Source: Fratercula arctica (Eukaryota; Chordata; Aves; Charadriiformes; Alcidae). Taken from it: a stretch of DNA of 64,000 nt. Position numbers and translations under genes: made by a program. Numbering within the stretch: position 1 is the first letter of the stretch; each line of letters opens with the position of its first letter. The stretch spans positions 147,776,447 through 147,840,446 of the forward strand of contig CANTUZ010000001.1 of NCBI GenBank assembly GCA_947846985.1, read 5' to 3'. The notes below the pieces were generated by a model. The model was not told where the DNA came from. It saw only the letters and a program-made list of their open reading frames with translations, and did not search any database. Positions 28,201-38,985 of this stretch are shown in pieces.

Positions 28201-29449
28201 TCTACAGTCCTACTTGGTATAAGAATGCCAGAACACCTATGAAAAATCCTAATAAAAAGAAAAAGAGCTTTGGCAAATTACGCTCTATGCTTCTGGAGGA
28301 TGACCTAAAAGGAGAATAAAAGAAGACCACGAAAAACAATTCCTTTATATCCCTCATAGGGGTGAAATGAACAATTCATAATTATGAGGTGGCTAGAGAA
28401 ATTTAGTATTCTTCTTCTATACCAGAAACATATCTGAAAATTGCCCCTTAAGAAGTATCTCACAAATCAAGTCTAAGCTACCTAGCAACTTCCTTCACTG
28501 CATCAGTGAAGCTCAAAAGGATTTTTATAACACATCCATTATTGAACTATTTCTGTAACGCTGCAGAATTCATATGGTTGCCAATTATTAAAAGGTCACA
28601 GAGCAGGAAGTCAAAGAGCAGTTGCACTTAGCCATGGACATTAAGATCATCAGGACACAAGCCTTTTTCAGCACTCTTCTCTTAGCTTAGACTACATAAA
28701 GGTCAGAAAACCACTAAGTAAAGCTTTTGTTGACTTTATTATGCTTTTCTCAACTCTCAGGACACCCACCTCAGAAAATAATGCATTTTGTTCCCCACTG
28801 AAGGTACAGCAGGCAGAAAGCCAATAGCTGGCACTTTGTCACATAGCTACTTTAATAAGAATTATGAATAGGCTCTTCCTTTTATTTCTACAGTCATGTT
28901 CCATTAAAACAAAAAACAATTTGCCTGAAAGATTAATATTGAGAACAGCAGAATATTGGTGTTATCAGCCTTGCAATGCTATATGCTGTTCTAGGGAATA
29001 CACAGACACACAAATAATTGCTTAAACTAAATCAATTTGCAAAGCATGCTGTTCTTCACAAGCAAATTGGTTGTATCATCCCATAATGTCAGAAAGTACC
29101 AGATACCACCAGCCCAACTTATCTCAACAGCACTAGCACTTGTCTAAGTAATACATGCCCATAAATTCCACCAGCCAAGGAGATCAAGACATAAATTAAA
29201 GCATTAGGAAGAAAACCAGAAAAAGTACATCCTTCAGTTTACACCAGGGAATGGCAAACACTAGATCTCGGGAGCAACCTACTAGGAAATGCAGTGCAGT
29301 ATTCTTCAAAACAAAAGCATACCTAAACTGTCAGCTGAGAGAAGCCAAAATGCATTGGTCAGCGAGTGGCTCTTCATCTCAAGTCCTACTAGCCATCAAC
29401 TACCTTGTTCCAAATGCTAAAATCCATTTCCCTTCAGGTCAAACCTTGC

Positions 29450-29476
29450 CAATACTCTCAGTCCCTGAGAGTATTG
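29450..29476. repeat. Perfect 12-bp inverted repeat with 3-base loop
   Basis: CAATACTCTCAG, loop TCC, CTGAGAGTATTG. The arms are exact reverse complements. It is intronic to ADIPOR2 and could form a hairpin on either strand. Confidence 0.85.
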
Positions 29477-32400
29477 CCAGTCTCAGCTATACTTATCTTT
29501 GCATTGCATGGCTTTTTAAAACAGCTCCCACTGCAGACCGGGAGACACAGATATAAATATTTCTAGTACAAGCAGGAGTTAAAGATTAGCTAACAGAATT
29601 TTACCACTAGCTAAAGGAATTTTACCATTCAGATTAAATCTAAGAAGCCAGGGGTGGTACTTGTTCTGAGAAGGCAGCTTCTACTACCTGAATTCAATTA
29701 TTCCATTTCCATCAGAAGTTCTGCATTTTACAAAAACTCAGAAACAATGTATAGACATATGTTGGCTTGAAGTCCTTATAATAGTAACAGGTCCCAAAAT
29801 CTAGTGTCACTCACCAAGTAGTTTGCACATTCTGTCTGCAGAAAACTTTAATACAGTCTTTCTGTGAAGCAAACGTTTCATACAGCAAGAAGGTTCATGG
29901 CATGTTTCATCCAGAATAACAGCCTGTTTATTCAAATATCCATAAAAATCCAGTTTACTAAAACACACTTAGGACATTTTGAGAAAATCATACTAGTCAA
30001 GCAATAAGCATATCCATCAGTAAGGAGCTAAAACGGAAACCAGACCAGAACACTGTCTTTAAAACAGAGAGAAACCCACTCAAGGGTGCTACCAACAAAA
30101 CCACCCGTACTCAAGAACTGTAGGAGAACTGATTAACACATCCAGGGATCCCCCTAACAAAATCTGTAGCATATAAACAGTCATCCTCTAGACCTAAACA
30201 GAGCAGCACAACTGACCTTGGCTTCAAACAAGGAATGGCAGTCTCCTCAATCCTCTAAGCAGATGGAACCGAACAGGTTGGGGAAAAGAGCATTTAATTT
30301 GGTTAAGAAGAGAAGGAGGGAAATCGTATGAACATATATGAAAAATGGCTTTGGTGTGCTTGTGATAAGCCAGCCTAGCCACACCTTACCTTTGAATATA
30401 TGCAGACAATCATAGCTACATTTAGAAAAACAACAATTCGCATTGGCAAAGACAGATAGACTTTTACATAACCTATTTAAATGCAGGCAACGTTGTAACG
30501 TTATGACACCTACATCTAGTATAAGTTTCGTTTTCAGCATTAGATGAAGAAACATGAACGCTAACTGTTTTGAGATAAAATACTGCCAGAAAGAAGATAA
30601 TAGGACAGGGCGAGAAAGGGAAGTAGCCTTTCCTGAAGCAGGTCCCAACAGAAGTTTGCAACGTACTTAGATCTGCTAGCAGAACACTGCAATACCCATT
30701 TTAAGTATTCAGACTTGACTTTCAACTCATTCTGCAAGTAAATTGTGTACTCTCTTGCTTACTGCTGCCTAAAGGTACCTTAGAGCCAGTGAGTATAGCT
30801 CTGACTGTTCCAACACTTTCTGCCTGTAAATAGTGCCTGACTATTTTCTGTTCTCACAAGGGCTTAATTAGTCCTGTTCACAGAGAGCTGCAGCAGCTGG
30901 CACATCCCAGAAGACTCCATTGCATTTTCACAGCTACTGAAATCCATCTGAACCATGCTGCAGATTTTTCTACACTGACAATTACATGTCCTACAAACCT
31001 TTTATCTACCTATACATTTGAAGATACCTTTCTGCAAGCAATTTTACCACAAGCCCTGAGAAATCCCGAAACATTTGCTGACATACATACAGTTCACAGA
31101 AGGCCAAACAACCCTGCACGGCTAGAAAAAGAGAGGCGCTCTCCTCCACTAACAGAGCAACAGAGATCTGTAACTCTAGAATACAAGAGTAATCATGGCT
31201 ACACGCGACAACAAATACTACTGCCATCTAATTTTACATCCATCATCCCTAAAACATAACTCATCTGCTCAAGAGACCATTAAGCTACAAATAAAATTAA
31301 ATAAATAAAAAACAGAAACAAAACCGAGACAGTAATTTTCTTCCTACCCAGGCCATATCATAACTCAAACAGATACCATTTAACAAAAAGAAAAAAAACC
31401 CACACACAGTGAAGGACAGAGATATTTCCATGAGGTTCTGAAAATTCCAAAGAAGTTAAAATTGAAAATCACGTTAAATCAGAGGGAAAATTGGTATTAA
31501 ACATGTAATATTTCCTCTTCAAAGTTCTGAGCACCTTAATTTTGCCAACACCTCCTCATTTCAAGTTCTTTGCTACTTTTCAAACCAAGCAGCAGCAGTA
31601 TAAGCTTGTGGCACCTCCTTTCCTGAGAGAGGCTGTCTGCTTATCATCATACCACCTGCCATATCACAACATGGCAAGCAGACTTTGGTATACAAAAAGA
31701 TTGTCAGTGTGCCCTGAAAGAAAACCTTGAGGTTCATCTTCAAACTGGACTAAGATTTTATTTTTATGTCAAACCATTGAGACAAGCGTTGCAGAAAATG
31801 TATGTAATCAGTGGGCAAGTTAAACTCCAGCTCCGTTTTACAGTTACCTTATGATAGAAGTCTGAATCTTCGCTCCTAGCTATTGCCACACAGAAGGCAG
31901 GAGGTTGCTTGGTTTTTTCCAAAGCACTGCAACAGGAACTATAAGGAAATAACTCACCTCCTGTTTCTTACTATTTTACATACTGATCTGCGGCATCCTA
32001 CTTCAAAAGTAAAATGTTCTGGCAGTAGGAGCATATTCAAATAAACAAATGAAAGTTAAAAATGTTTTCAGAAGTCTGTTTTCTGAAGAAGCAGAACTCG
32101 TACCTTGATTGTCTCCATATTCTTAATTTTTGAAAACAAGTTTCTTTATTGAACTTGTCTTGACAAACATATTGCTTTAAAAAGGAAAGGCAGCCAGTCA
32201 CCATGTTAAGTACAACCAGTTGAAATACAATGTTGTGTAGAAAGAATAAGGCATTTAGAACAAGTTTTTTCAGAGAACAATACACTTCAAAGTAGTAGTC
32301 TTCCCCTTAAACACTGTCCCAAATACTTTTTCATAATCACTACCATTATCTTGCATAATGTCTTTTCACATCTACCAACACTGTCTGCCAGAAAATTCAC

Positions 32401-35263
32401 TGAATGACTCAGACACAGACACTTTCAAATCATAAATACTCAAAACTGCTATCTCCATTTCAGAAATACTTCTATTTAAGCATTTGAACTGCTGATGGCG
32501 TAATAATCCAACAACATCCTGAAGTTTCCTTATCATGATTTTCCTCATGCACAGACAGCATCTCCAGTGATGAAAGCAAGCCTTGTTTCTTTGCACAGTG
32601 TCTTGGACAACACGGTTTCACAATCAGAAACCTGTAAAACTTGCAAAATTTTTAGTGTAATATTGAGCATATTTTGTACACGAATGCTTAATGCAGCTCC
32701 TTGAACATGCAACTAAAGACATAAGATAACAGCAGAGATCCAAGCATTAAAATCACTGGCATTACATGCCCTGCCAATTCCCATTAATTTTCCTTCATAA
32801 CAAGGCAACAGAAATTCTTGCCTAGAGCAAGCACAGGCTTTTCAAACTCCAGCCTTTTTATCCTGTATCCAGGAGTCAGGCTTCAAGTCTGAATCTCACC
32901 CACATTGCCAAAACTGTTGCTCACTAGTCACTTGAGCAAACTAGTACTAATGTCACCAGTTCAACAGCACGGATACAACTCTTTCAGTGTAAAGACTGGG
33001 GGGGGAAGGGGGAGCTCTTTGTGTCTGGCTCTCCTGAAGACCTGATACAATGCAAGCTCCTATACTCATTGCATTTTATATTTATGTTTGAGAACACACA
33101 TATAATAGATAAGAATCTGTTGAAGGAATTTTCACCACAAAAGGTTTTGTTTAAGAAGTATGCCAAGAATACACTCTTGTCCTTCACGCCAGATTATTTT
33201 TTCTTATCTGACCAATAGTCAGAAAGCATCGTTTTGAAAACCTGGACCGAGTTGGGATGCAGCTTTCAACTCCTCCATTACTAATTCCAACTCAGTTTTC
33301 ACATTAGCAACTATTCTCCATGGTTTTCACCATGAAGCTGACAACAACCTTATCCACAGGCTTATTTAACCATATTTAGTTGTCATTTCCCTATTTTATC
33401 AACTAATCCTTCACCTCCAACACAACAATGAACTTCCTCCAAGCTGCCTAACACACACTCACAGTCTTGATACAGGATTAAGTGTCACAGTACAGACGAA
33501 GGTTACACATAGTAAGTTATCCCTGTAACATAAGAGCTACAGCGTAGAATCTTCATAACTGGAACTGGCTAGTACCCCTACAGGAAAAGGAAAAACAAAG
33601 CCAAAACATTATCACTTCCTTTCTTCTATAAACAATATTAGCTCATAGCCGAAGATAACAAGGAAAACAAGCTGTGTTTTATGACCACGTTGCGCCCATA
33701 ATTCTATGGCACAACCTCTAGTTCTGTCAATCATAAACATATTTTCCTCTGTTATAGCAGCTACTATTAAATTTGAAGCAGTCTCATTAAGGTTCTGTGG
33801 ACAGCAAGCACCTCACTACTGAAATGCTACAAAAAGGCCTCTGAAAGCTCAGAATTTTTACAATATAATTCAGACAGAGTACTGTGCAGTACACAGCTCT
33901 TCACTGACTTCCAGACCTATGAAGATCACAGACAGGACGTAACCAGGAATTTAATACTCCCTGACACCGACTACAGCAAGGGAGTGAAAACAAGAGTTTA
34001 AATTACACATGAAGACCTCAGCTCTTGAAAACCAGATTATGTCCAGAGAAGTTTGCCTAGAGGACCTGGCCAACTTCATAAAACCTAGTGCGTTTAAAAA
34101 AAATATACAACTCAGTTGCAATACACAAGACAATTCAACTGCCTGAAGAACTTCAATACTGCACTAAGAACAAAATGTATCTTTAAATAAGGAATAACAT
34201 CTAAAAGTTTTTCTGCTATGTGACAGGTGCATACAATATGGTTTATATACAAGAAGTGACAAAGCCTGTATGTCAAGTAAGTTATAATTCAGTATTAATG
34301 GTTTTCTTAAACATATGCCAACATATACATCTATTAAAGCCACTAAATCAGCTGAGCTGTAAGACTAAGGCAGACATAAAAAGAAACCAACACTGCTTGA
34401 AAAGCTCAGTAACAACAACAGCTGTCATATCTTCTTTGTCTTCTAGTCAATTACCATATGTTTCAACGTCTTTGTTGCTCATCCTAAGCAAGCAAGAGAT
34501 GAACATCTGATTCTCTCTCAAAAAAAAAAAACAAACCACTTTTTAAAAAGTTTATTAAACTGTCGCTTAGGAATACCCAAGTTGTGGTTACACACCTGTC
34601 AAATATTTACATTACCTACCGTTGATAACTCCGGTGTTTACAGCTACATACACACAAACACACACAGAGCACTCTGCGGGCAAGGCAAGGTTCCCATATT
34701 GTGCAAGCTCAGAAGTTGTTATTTTTATCGCCTCTGTAAAAAGCTTTTGGAAGCAGCACCCGACTTCCCTGTCCTGACAAGCAACAAGTGCGCAGAAGGC
34801 TACAACCGAGACCCACTTACAGTGCTCTTGACCCACTTAAGTGCTTCGCTGGCCTAAAGCCTCCTCCAGCCGAGCAACTCCAAGCGCTCCTTCGTGCCCC
34901 TAAGCGCGCTCCCTGACCACAAGCCCGGCTCGCTCCTGCGCCTGGCCAACCGCCCGCAGGGCCCGCTCCCCGCCGCCCCGCCAAAACCCGGTCCCGGCTG
35001 GGGGTCAGCGCCTACCGCCGGCCTCCCCACAACGCCCCGGCCACCCACCCCTCCGCCAAGGGGGCAGCCGCGGCCCGACCCCCGCCGTCCCCGGGGAGAA
35101 GCGGGAGGGAAGGAGGCGACTCCCCCCCCCCGCCCCGACCCCGCCGCGGGGGCTCCCCCTGAGCGGGGCGCGGGCGGGACCCCCGGCCCCGCGGGCGGCG
35201 GCCAGGCCGCGGCAGCCCCTCCGGTAAGGAGCGGGGCGGGCGTGTCCCCCCGGGAGCACTCAC

Positions 35264-35440
35264 CTGGCAACGGCCGGCGCCCGCGAGGTGCTGCCCGCCG
35301 CCACCTCCCCTCCAGCGGCCGCCGCTACCGCCGCCGCCTGCCCGGCCTTGTCACCTCCTCCTTGCCCTAAAGCGTCATCATCGCACGAGGCCGCCGCCGC
35401 CAATGCGAGGGCGCGCCAGCGCGCCTGCGCACAGCGCGCC
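35264..35440 (-). other. ADIPOR2: ADIPOR2 noncoding first exon (5' boundary approximate)
   Basis: In the CpG island, the minus strand reads GGCCGTTGCCAG followed by the consensus donor GTGAGT (35263-35258), which fixes the exon end at 35264. The start is not determinable. I set it near the NRF1-like and CCAAT words at 35.4 kb. It would splice to the acceptor at 12216, leaving an intron of about 23 kb, which is usual for the first intron of this gene. Other noncoding exons in the intron cannot be excluded. Confidence 0.6.
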
Positions 35441-35508
35441 GGAAGGAAGCGGGCGTCCGGCTGCGTCTTGGGGAATGGAGTAGGGAAGAAAGGAGGGCGG
35501 TGGCCGAG

Positions 35509-35520
35509 CGCGCATGCGCA
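35509..35520. promoter_or_regulatory. NRF1-type palindrome
   Basis: CGCGCATGCGCA matches the NRF1 consensus YGCGCAYGCGCR closely. A second, weaker copy (GCGCCTGCGCAC) lies near 35420-35431. NRF1 sites are common in CpG-island promoters of metabolic genes, which suits ADIPOR2. Motif evidence only. Confidence 0.5.
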
Positions 35521-35673
35521 CGAGGCGCCCGCCCCGGGGGGCGGGCAGGACGGGGAAAGGAGGGGTGCGGCCCCCCTCACGCCGCAGGGGATGGTGCTGA
35601 TTGGCTGAGGGGAGCGAGGGACATTTGCGCGGGCTTTTGTTCTCCGCCGGCGCGGGCCAGCGCGTGTATGGGG

Positions 35674-35740
35674 CGGTTGGTGGCGGTTGGTGGCGGCGGT
35701 TGGTGGCGGCGGTTGGTGGCGGCGGTTGGTGGCGGCGGGA
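35674..35740. repeat. G-rich 13-bp minisatellite in the ADIPOR2 CpG island
   Basis: One 10-bp unit GGTTGGTGGC is followed by four tandem copies of the 13-mer GGTTGGTGGCGGC. The G doublets at short spacing could form a two-tier G-quadruplex on the + strand. The matching minus-strand frames, rich in Pro, Thr, Arg and His, are artefacts of this repeat. Confidence 0.85.
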
Positions 35741-37647
35741 GAGGCCCAGCTGCCCTTCAGGAAGGGCAGGGTCCATCGGCGCATCCATCATGTCTCCTCC
35801 GGGAGGGGCGGGCAGCGGGGGGAGGGGGGATTCTCCCTCTTTGTCTGGGCCCTGAGCAGTGCTCTCCTACGGAAAGCAGTGTCACAGGAAATCCCCGGCC
35901 AGGCAGCCCTTCCCGCAAGCGTGGCGGAAAGGGGCCCAGAGGGGCCGCCCCTGGGGACAGCTCAGAGCCGTCCAGGCCGAGAGAGGCACTGAAACTCGCT
36001 GGGGTGGGGAGGTGTGAAGCGTCCCTGGGGACCACGGCGGCTGCCACGGGTCCTGCTGAGGGGGAAGAGACCCCACTGCAGCAGGGTTTAATGCTGGGAA
36101 CTGAACTGCATGCTTCTGTCCATGGGGAGGCCACAGCCGGTGCAAACACCAGAAAGGTCATGAAAACCAGACAGGGTTACCAGGCCTGATGCCACCAGAG
36201 GCATCTGGGAAGGCTGGCTCTTGTGGCAGGGCCCGAACACCTGTGTCTGTTGTAGAGGCATGGAGAGGAAACACCAAAGAGAACAAGAAGTTCCTCTGTT
36301 AAGTAATGGGAGGTGTAGGCAGGGCAGCAGCAAAACCTATGTGACGTGATTTCAGCTTCTGAAATTGTGTCCTTGGGGAAAATGGTGAAAACCTTATGCC
36401 TGCATGTTGTACAGTGAGACTAGTCAAAACTGTGGAAGCGCTATCCTGTTAGAGGACAATCTTGAATTGCCAAGAACAATTGGCTGATCTGGGAGAACTT
36501 GTGTAGTTTGTGCGGCTCTACGCACTTTAGTGCTTTCCTGAGACACACTCCAATACACTTGTACCCACACACAGAAATTTTAGCTCAAACCAGTAACTGT
36601 GAACAAGATACTTAATGGATGCAAAATTATCCTTATAAATCAATACTTGAAACGTTTTGATCCCTAATACCCACCAACATTAAATACATAGTGGCCATTC
36701 CTTAAAACTTCATAAAACTATCATTCCCTATTGTCTCCTTTAAAATATGTCCCATCCCACACACTCATTAAAGCCTTTATTATTGCAAGGGAGCAAGGTA
36801 GTTGCCGAACATCACAGTTGCACTATTACACGTATTTGCAGTTTCTCTCATCAATCAAAATGTATTTTGACAGCCGTCGGGCCACAGCACAGAGACTAGC
36901 AGCTGCAGCGCCTGCTCCAGCTCCACCCCGTGCCGGTTGGATGAAGTATTTCCTGCCCCGTCTTTCAGTATTTCATCTGTAAAATGGCGCTAATGATTTT
37001 AAAGTATTTTGAGCTCCATTGACGAAAAAGATATATGAAAACTGCATGTCATTTTCATCTGTCATTTCCTGCCACCATAACTTAACATGTACTCAGCCAA
37101 TTAAGAGGGAAATTGAGATAGGAATACCGTTTCATTAAATATTGAATAAAAGGAATTAGAGTGGTTTATTCTGGTTCGAGAGCCTGGAAATCGAAAAGGA
37201 AAGCTTTGTTCCACCATATGGGGCAAAGTATTCCTTCGGAAAGCCACATTTTAAAAAAATTGATTTATGTACTTCCTAGGCATCTATAGATAATTCCTAG
37301 AAATCACAGCATTAATATAAAATGTTCATTGCCTTAAATCTGTCTTGGAATGGTTTCATCCTAAATACATAGCCTCGCATTTTGTGAAAGTTGGCAGGTC
37401 ATTAGTTAACTTTGTTGTTGTTCCCCCAGCAAGGGAGAACAAATTTGCCTGTGGTAAATGAAACTGAGACTGGCCAGACTGGTCGCAGTGAATTCCAGAG
37501 GGCTGCCGCTCTAAAAACCTGGTCTAGATGTTGGTAATGGCTAAACACTTGTGGAGCTCCTTGGGGCTGTGACCGCAACAGGGGCTACAATTAGCTACAG
37601 CACAGTGACTGTGACAGTCATTAAGTAACACTGTGTCTTACCCCACA

Positions 37648-37686
37648 TCTTTTTTTTTCTTTTCATTTTTCTTTTTTTTTTTTTTG
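37648..37686. repeat. T-rich tract
   Basis: About 38 bases, almost all T with scattered C. A second run of 19 T lies at about 37869-37887. Low complexity with no further signal. Confidence 0.85.
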
Positions 37687-38442
37687 TAAGGAAAGGCAGG
37701 ATTGTAGTGTGTCCTTGCATCGCAATGCCTCATCCTGCCCATCCCGCGTGACCACGATGCTCCTGCAGTCATGCAAAGGACTGACACAACTACATGGCAC
37801 TGCAGGAAGAGCCGAAAGACAAATTATGATTCAGAAAAAAACTGCCCTAGGGTAAGGAAGAGCCTGGACTTTTTTTTTTTTTTTTTCCAGGATATGCCTT
37901 ATTGCTGCAAGCCTTTAAACTGCTTCATCTCTATTGTCAAACATACTTGAGTGGATCACTTCTGAATTCCTCAGGATGGCTGCCACCATATGACAGCACC
38001 ACGGGGCAGCACTAATGGGGAACAGGCCTGCCGGAGAAGTAAAATCATCTTCCTGCGGTGCCTCCTCATTCTCGTTGTGTTTCCTTTCTTATCAAATTCT
38101 TCATCCCCTCCCAAATCACTGAGGACCACAAGCTCCATAAGGCTGCCCAAGGCTGGTGCTTGCTGCAGCCCCCAACATTCCAAACAGCCGGAGCTGTTGC
38201 CAGTACCATGGGGCCATCAGACCCAGCTCGCTTTGGGCAGGCAGCATGGAGAGGTAATTGTGCCACTTAGGGCAGGTGTCCAACTTAAATGTCACAGGGC
38301 AGTATTTAGTACTCCCTTTTCTGGCTGCTGCATTTTATCCCTCCTCACAGGGAGAACTCCCGCCCCTGCTGTACTCCCTTTCTCTCTTTCTCTCTTTGAG
38401 GAAAGGCTATGAGTAGGTCATGCCTTTTTGAATCCTAATGCA

Positions 38443-38462
38443 AAAATAAAATAAAATAAAAT
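38443..38462. repeat. (AAAAT)n microsatellite
   Basis: Four tandem copies of a five-base A-rich unit. Short and possibly polymorphic. Confidence 0.8.
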
Positions 38463-38675
38463 AGATTTCAACTGTCATTTAAACAGAGCTAAAAAAGAAG
38501 AGGGTATAGTAACAGCTTCAGGCCCTGCAGGAGAAGATTGACAATGGGTTGAAGGATGAACGTGCTGCGATCATTGTATTATACTGGGGTTCTTATTATC
38601 GTTATTTGAGGTTTTACAACAGCTGATCACAATTCTTTTTGTCCTTTCTGTGTGTGTCCTGTTGGCCACGTAAAT

Positions 38676-38708
38676 CTGAAAAGAGCCTGTTGGCCAGGCT
38701 CTTTTCAG
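38676..38708. repeat. Perfect 13-bp inverted repeat at the CR1 5' junction
   Basis: CTGAAAAGAGCCT, loop GTTGGCC, AGGCTCTTTTCAG. The right arm is ordinary CR1 sequence. The left arm lies just outside the apparent truncation point and is its exact reverse complement. Confidence 0.85.
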
Positions 38709-38985
38709 TGGTGCCCAGCGACAGGACAAGAGGTAACAGGCACAAACTTGAGCACAAGAAGTTCCACCTAAACATGAGGAGAAACTTCTTTACCCTGAGG
38801 GTGGCAGAGCACTGGAACAGGCCACCCAGAGAGGTGGTGGACTCTCCGTCTCTGGAGATATTCAAAACCCGCCTGGACGCGTTCCTGTGCAACCTGCTCT
38901 GAGATGTCCCTGCTCTGGCAGGGGGGTTGGACTAGATGATCTCCAGAGGTCCCTTCCAACCCCTACCATTCTGTGATTCTGTGAT
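38690..38985 (+). mobile_element. 5'-truncated CR1 LINE, second subfamily
   Basis: Typical CR1 3' sequence: AGGCTCTTTTCAGTGGTGCC, AACATGAGGAGAAACTTCTT, GGAGATATTCAAAACCCGCC, and the tail CATTCTGTGATTCTGTGAT. The tail word ATTCTGTG and the internal text differ from the copies at 8.8 and 21.7 kb, so it belongs to another subfamily. The frame 38639-38902 is its ORF2 C-terminal remnant and carries no complete domain. Confidence 0.93.

Larger units (their letters stand above)
12216..35263 (-). other. ADIPOR2 intron 1
   Basis: About 23 kb between the exon 1 donor and the exon 2 acceptor. It is AT-rich with no gene I can support. It contains a CR1 copy (21728-22208), an older CR1 fragment (23766-23990), an A/C-rich tract (25130-25250), a 45-bp imperfect tandem repeat (12508-12553), a perfect hairpin (29450-29476), and many A or T homopolymers, for example 13953-13966, 17660-17676, 20019-20034 and 21106-21120. 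Short open frames here show no family resemblance and I leave them out. Confidence 0.6.
34850..35850 (-). promoter_or_regulatory. ADIPOR2: CpG-island promoter of ADIPOR2
   Basis: About 1 kb of dense CpG contrasts sharply with the AT-rich DNA on either side. It holds GC boxes (GGGGCGGG near 35233-35240), CCAAT words (forward at about 35400; reverse ATTGG near 35600) and NRF1-type palindromes. No TATA box is evident, so initiation is probably dispersed. The block may drive both strands, but I see no + strand gene. Confidence 0.7.
36000..38675. other. Intergenic DNA between the ADIPOR2 promoter and a CR1 copy
   Basis: Mixed-composition DNA with no gene I can support. It contains T-rich tracts at 37650-37685 and 37869-37887, CT-rich simple sequence at 38376-38400 and an (AAAAT)n run at 38443-38462. 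The open frames around 37971-38412 overlap in several frames and show no recognisable family. Confidence 0.6.

Noticed and set aside
34854..36189. Several 80-229 codon frames in the ADIPOR2 CpG island
   Set aside because: They overlap on both strands, are dominated by Pro, Gly, Arg and Ala or by the 13-bp repeat, and contain no domain.
37971..38412. Overlapping 66-140 codon frames near 38 kb
   Set aside because: Four frames compete over the same bases with no motif or splice context.
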